Assembly (NCBI GenBank): GCA_964403465.1
Contig: CAYOFY010000010.1
Coordinates: 1 to 35,604, forward strand
From: JAFGKM01 sp964403465
GTDB taxonomy: Bacteria; Ratteibacteria; UBA8468; B48-G9; JAFGKM01
Reading direction: 5' to 3'
DNA length: 35,604 nucleotides
Below, piece by piece: positions 32,388 to 35,604 of the stretch (positions within the stretch are counted from its first letter, which is position 1; each line of letters begins with the position of its first letter). Below the pieces are notes generated by a model. That model searched no databases. It was not told the origin of the DNA and saw only the letters and a program-made list of their open reading frames with translations. The position numbers and the translations under genes are program-made.

Positions 32388-35348
32388 ATGCTTGAATTGC
32401 TGGATTTCCCATCAAGGTCGGAGAAGTTTTCGCATATAAGAAGACTGACGGAAAAAGGGGAAAAATATTTCGTAAACGGCGGAGCCGGAACCTCTTTCTT
32501 TTCATATCTTGCCGCAGGCCTTTTTGCAGAACTTCGCAGAACCTTCCTGGTTATTCTTCCCGAAGAAGAGTCGGCAGAGATATTCTTTCAGGATATCATC
32601 AATTTCATCGGGGAAGAGAACGCAAAGCTAATCCCCTCTCCCGAACTTTTTTCAGACAATGTTCAGGGTGTTTCCACCGACATGTTTGAGCGAGTGACGG
32701 CATTTACGGAGATAGCCGGGTCAAAACAACCCCTCGTTGTCGTCTCCCAGCCGGCCGCCCTGCTGAAGAAAATCCCCGATTTCCGGGAATTCAGCCACAG
32801 CTCCGTTCCCGTCAATACCGGAAGCACGTTAAGGCGCGATATCCTTCTCGAACACCTTTTGAGTTACGGGTATGACGAGGCGGATGTCGTTGAGGAACCC
32901 GGTGAGTTCGCCAGGAGGGGAGGGATAGTGGACGTGTTCCCGCTGGATTCACAATTTCCCCTGAGGGTGGAATTTCTCGGCAACAGGATAAACTCCGTGC
33001 GGAAGTTTGAACCCGGCAACCAGATTTCATTTGAGAAGATACCGGGATTTACGCTTCTGCCCCTGAACGAGACATACGCAGGGCAGGAATCTTCGGACGC
33101 GATAACGCAGCTGAAGGATGCGGCGCTCTTTTTTGTTGAGCCCGGCAGGTTTTATCAATCCCTTCTCTTGAAAGAGCTGGAGGACAGGGGGTTATACAGG
33201 GACGCGGAGTTTAAGGCGGCGGTGGAAAGGGCCATTGTTTTCCAGGACGCCGTTCCTGCGCCGGAAGAGAAAGAACGCCATCTTCTTTTCAACGTATTTC
33301 CCTCTGCCGGCAGGTTCCGGGTGGACTCCTCCTTCATCTGGAACCCCTTTGAAGGAGAAAACCTTGCCATCTTCTCGGATACAACCGCACAGGAGAAGCG
33401 TCTTAAGGAGATACTTGCGGAAAAAGGGGCTGATGTCAGCCATGCAAGTTTTTTCAGGGGGATGCTTTCCTCCGGGTTCTCCTTCCCCGAGGTAAACCTG
33501 ACGCTTCTGAGCAACGACGAACTCTTTTCAAGATACAGGACAAGGCGGCCTTCCCGGAAGGTTTACGCTGAGAGTTTGCCATTGAGCAGTTCAGCCGGGA
33601 TAAAAGAGGGCGACTACGTTGTCCATTACAACGAAGGCATAGGCAGATTCATCGAGATGCAGAAACTGGCGGTGAGGGGGGCAGAGCAAAAGAAAGAGGA
33701 ATTCGCGGTGCTTGAATATGAAGGGGGGGACAGGCTGTACGTTCCTTTGAGCCAGATATCCCTTATCCATAAGTATATCGGGTCCGAGACACCCCGCCTG
33801 TCAGTGCTGGCAGGCAGGAGCTGGGTGAAGGTCCGGGAAAAGGTTAAAAACGCCATAAGGGACCTTGCAGGCGACCTCTATGGCCTTTACGTGGAGAGAA
33901 AAAAAGAGAAAGGGTTCGGATTTTTGCCGGACGAGGAGTTCCAGAGGGAGTTTGACGGAGGGTTCATATACCGTGAGACAGACGACCAGTTGAGAGCGAT
34001 AAAAGAGGTCAAGGAGGACATGGTCTCGCGCGGTATTATGGACAGGATAGTCTGCGGGGACTCAGGATACGGAAAGACCGAGGTGGCTCTCAGAGCGGCA
34101 TGCAAGGCGGTTATAAGCGGGACCCAGGCGGTGGTGCTGGTTCCAACCACGGTTCTCGCGTTACAGCATTTTTTGACGTTCAGGGAAAGGTTTGCAGATT
34201 TCCCCGTACGGGTGGAGATGCTGTCAAGACTGACTCCCTGGAACAGGCAGAAGGAGATACTGGCGGAAGTGGCAAAAGGAAAGGTTGATATCGTCATAGG
34301 AACGCACAGGCTGCTTCAGGCGGACGTGAAATTCAGCAAGCCGGGGCTTCTTATCATTGACGAAGAGCAGAGGTTCGGCGTTGTGCACAAAGAGAAGATA
34401 AAGAACATGTTCAGGAAGATAGACGTGCTTACGCTCACAGCAACACCCATTCCGAGAACGCTTTACATGGCGATATCGGGCTTGAGGGACATCAGCATGA
34501 TAGAGACTCCCCCGCAGGGACGTCTTTCCGTCATCACCTGCTCCGGCAGGTACAGCGAGAAACTTGTGAGGGAAGCCGTACTGAGAGAGATGGAAAGGAA
34601 AGGGCAGGTCTTTTATCTTCACAACCGCATATACGACATTGAGAAGGTGACTGCCCGGCTGAGGCAGATGCTTCCTTTCGTTCCCAGGATAGAATTCGCG
34701 CACGGCAGGATGGAGCCGGAAAGACTCGCCGCCATCATGGAAAGGTTTTCCGGAGGGGAAACGGACTTGCTTGTCGCCACCACCATCGTGGAAAACGGCA
34801 TAGATATTCCCAGGGCAAACACCCTCATCGTGGACAATGCACATACGTTCGGACTTGCAGACCTGTACCAGCTGAGGGGCAGGGTCGGCAGGTACAAGTG
34901 GAGGGCATACGCCTATTTCCTCATTCCCGACCAGGCCCTTCTGACGGAGATGGCAAGGGAACGGCTCTCCGCGCTTCAGGAACTCAGCAAGCCGGGAAGC
35001 GGTTACAAGGTTGCCCTGAAAGACCTTGAGATACGGGGCGCCGGCAATATCCTGGGCAGGGAACAGCACGGTTTTGTGGAGCAGGTGGGTTTTAACCTTT
35101 ACTGCCGCTTCTGGAAGGAAATCATGGAGGAGATGAAGGGGATAGAAAGTCCCGCGCCCCATCCATGGGAAATCTCGGTCAGCATACCTCCGGAATACGT
35201 GCAGAACCCGTCGCTGAGGTTCTACCTTTACCAGCGTATGGCCGGCATCACCGGCAAAGGCGAGGCCAAGGTCCTGATTGAGGAGATGACCGACCGCTTC
35301 GGCCCTCCCCCGTCCGACCTCCTCGCCTCCATCAAACACTTCTCTTGA
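32388..35348 (+). CDS. mfd: Transcription-repair coupling factor, C-terminally short
   Basis: Mfd displaces RNA polymerase stalled at lesions and recruits UvrA. The 986-residue protein has the UvrB-like N-terminal part with GEFARRGGIVDVFPL. The RNA-polymerase-interacting domain follows (GDYVVHYNEGIGRF). The translocase has Walker A GDSGYGKTEVALRA, DEEQRFGV, TATPIPRTL, TTIVENGIDIPRANT and QLRGRVGR. The usual length is 1100-1180. This one ends DRFGPPPSDLLASIKHFS, about 90 residues before the expected end, so most of the autoinhibitory C-terminal domain (D7) is missing. The stop is followed at once by the promoter of a winged-helix gene. AGGAG lies 6 bases before the ATG, which follows xseB by 3 bp. 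Confidence 0.93.
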   Translation: MLELLDFPSRSEKFSHIRRLTEKGEKYFVNGGAGTSFFSYLAAGLFAELRRTFLVILPEEESAEIFFQDIINFIGEENAKLIPSPELFSDNVQGVSTDMFERVTAFTEIAGSKQPLVVVSQPAALLKKIPDFREFSHSSVPVNTGSTLRRDILLEHLLSYGYDEADVVEEPGEFARRGGIVDVFPLDSQFPLRVEFLGNRINSVRKFEPGNQISFEKIPGFTLLPLNETYAGQESSDAITQLKDAALFFVEPGRFYQSLLLKELEDRGLYRDAEFKAAVERAIVFQDAVPAPEEKERHLLFNVFPSAGRFRVDSSFIWNPFEGENLAIFSDTTAQEKRLKEILAEKGADVSHASFFRGMLSSGFSFPEVNLTLLSNDELFSRYRTRRPSRKVYAESLPLSSSAGIKEGDYVVHYNEGIGRFIEMQKLAVRGAEQKKEEFAVLEYEGGDRLYVPLSQISLIHKYIGSETPRLSVLAGRSWVKVREKVKNAIRDLAGDLYGLYVERKKEKGFGFLPDEEFQREFDGGFIYRETDDQLRAIKEVKEDMVSRGIMDRIVCGDSGYGKTEVALRAACKAVISGTQAVVLVPTTVLALQHFLTFRERFADFPVRVEMLSRLTPWNRQKEILAEVAKGKVDIVIGTHRLLQADVKFSKPGLLIIDEEQRFGVVHKEKIKNMFRKIDVLTLTATPIPRTLYMAISGLRDISMIETPPQGRLSVITCSGRYSEKLVREAVLREMERKGQVFYLHNRIYDIEKVTARLRQMLPFVPRIEFAHGRMEPERLAAIMERFSGGETDLLVATTIVENGIDIPRANTLIVDNAHTFGLADLYQLRGRVGRYKWRAYAYFLIPDQALLTEMARERLSALQELSKPGSGYKVALKDLEIRGAGNILGREQHGFVEQVGFNLYCRFWKEIMEEMKGIESPAPHPWEISVSIPPEYVQNPSLRFYLYQRMAGITGKGEAKVLIEEMTDRFGPPPSDLLASIKHFS

Positions 35349-35353
35349 ATCTC

Positions 35354-35398
35354 TTGACATATACCATTTATTATGGTAATATAACCATGAATTATGGT
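35354..35398 (+). promoter_or_regulatory. Promoter with two matched operators
   Basis: TTGACA (35354-35359) and TAATAT (35377-35382) are 17 bp apart. Two palindromes ACCAT-N5-ATGGT lie at 35363-35377 and 35384-35398, exactly 21 bp (two helical turns) apart. The first fills the spacer and the second covers the expected transcription start. This is a typical layout for repression, probably by the regulator encoded next. Confidence 0.75.
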
Positions 35399-35411
35399 AA
35401 AGGAGCAAACC

Positions 35412-35604
35412 ATGTTGGAACCTGTGCTTGGAAACGGCACAATAGAAAAAATTTTATTTTCTCTTGAAGCTTACGGACAGGCATATCCCAAGGGGCTGTC
35501 AAGGACGTTCAATATCTCCGTGAATGGAATTCAACAGCAGTTGGCGCGTCTGGAAAACGGCGGAGTGGTGGTTAGTGCGATGGTGGGGAGGACCAGGTTG
35601 TACA
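35412..35604 (+). CDS. Winged-helix transcriptional regulator (partial)
   Basis: The reading frame starts at ATG 35412 after AAAGGAG with 6-base spacing and runs off the window after 64 codons. It begins MLEPVLGNGTIEKILFSLE and carries a helix-turn-helix segment (GLSRTFNISVNGIQQQLARLENGGVVVS) with a wing ending GRTRLY. This pattern matches small ArsR-like winged-helix proteins that often precede nucleotidyltransferase-type toxin or defence genes. What follows here is outside the window. The paired operators in its promoter suggest autoregulation. Confidence 0.8.
   Translation, partial: MLEPVLGNGTIEKILFSLEAYGQAYPKGLSRTFNISVNGIQQQLARLENGGVVVSAMVGRTRLY

Noticed and set aside
34224..35408. 394-codon open frame on the minus strand opposite mfd
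   Set aside because: It is antisense to a clearly conserved translocase domain and its translation has no recognisable motif; high-GC codon bias makes such frames common.

Overview
This is a dense stretch of bacterial chromosome made almost entirely of housekeeping genes, about 50% GC by eye, with no insertion sequences, CRISPR array or rRNA genes. Taxonomy cannot be fixed from one window. The gene repertoire (ATP-cone protein related to anaerobic ribonucleotide reductase, Memo-family protein, c-di-GMP enzymes, epimerase route to diaminopimelate) and the sequence flavour fit a Gram-negative-type, probably anaerobic, uncultured lineage of Nitrospirota or deltaproteobacterial grade. Promoters with sigma-70-like boxes (TTGACA, 16-18 bp, TATAAT) can be picked out at many operon heads.

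Layout. 1-3494 (minus strand): an operon running from an LSm-like small protein through a 54-aa two-helix membrane protein, plsC, ispH and rpsA, ending in a 55-bp direct repeat at the left edge. 3488-9000 (plus): dapF and comEC from a divergent promoter that shares its -35 box with the minus operon, a small exported protein, tRNA-Asp followed by a peculiar tRNA-derived element, and a TGS-less thrS. 8953-11408 (plus): infC-rpmI-rplT with a hairpin leader and a non-AUG infC start, then a membrane GGDEF protein. 24187 down to 11398 (minus): a very long run of tRNA-Phe, secA, dnaA, dnaN, dciA, dapA, accD, folC, a UroD-like gene, pyrC (own promoter) and an orphan V-ATPase-H-like coiled coil. 24265-26785 (plus): an overlapping pair, a two-ATP-cone NrdD-like pseudo-enzyme and a short YchF-like GTPase. 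26775-30291 (minus): Memo-like protein, CHASE2/HD-GYP protein and a small hypothetical. 30334 to the end (plus): ArfB-like release factor, xseA, xseB, a C-terminally short mfd, and the start of a winged-helix regulator behind a promoter with two matched operators.

How it works together. Replication initiation (dnaA, dnaN, dciA), protein export (secA), translation (rpsA, infC, L35, L20, thrS, two tRNAs, release factor), cell-envelope and precursor synthesis (dapA, dapF, accD, plsC, ispH), folate and pyrimidine synthesis (folC, pyrC) and DNA repair (xseAB, mfd) are interleaved with c-di-GMP synthesis (GGDEF) and breakdown (HD-GYP).

The most unusual features are: a SecA of about 1294 residues with some 345 extra coiled-coil residues in its second nucleotide-binding domain; the ATP-cone/YchF-like gene pair, which I do not recognise as a described system; the tRNA-Asp-derived trailer; three 11-bp-phased DnaA-box-like sites before dnaA; several promoters placed so that the start codon would be the first base of the mRNA; and a two-operator promoter abutting a truncated mfd.
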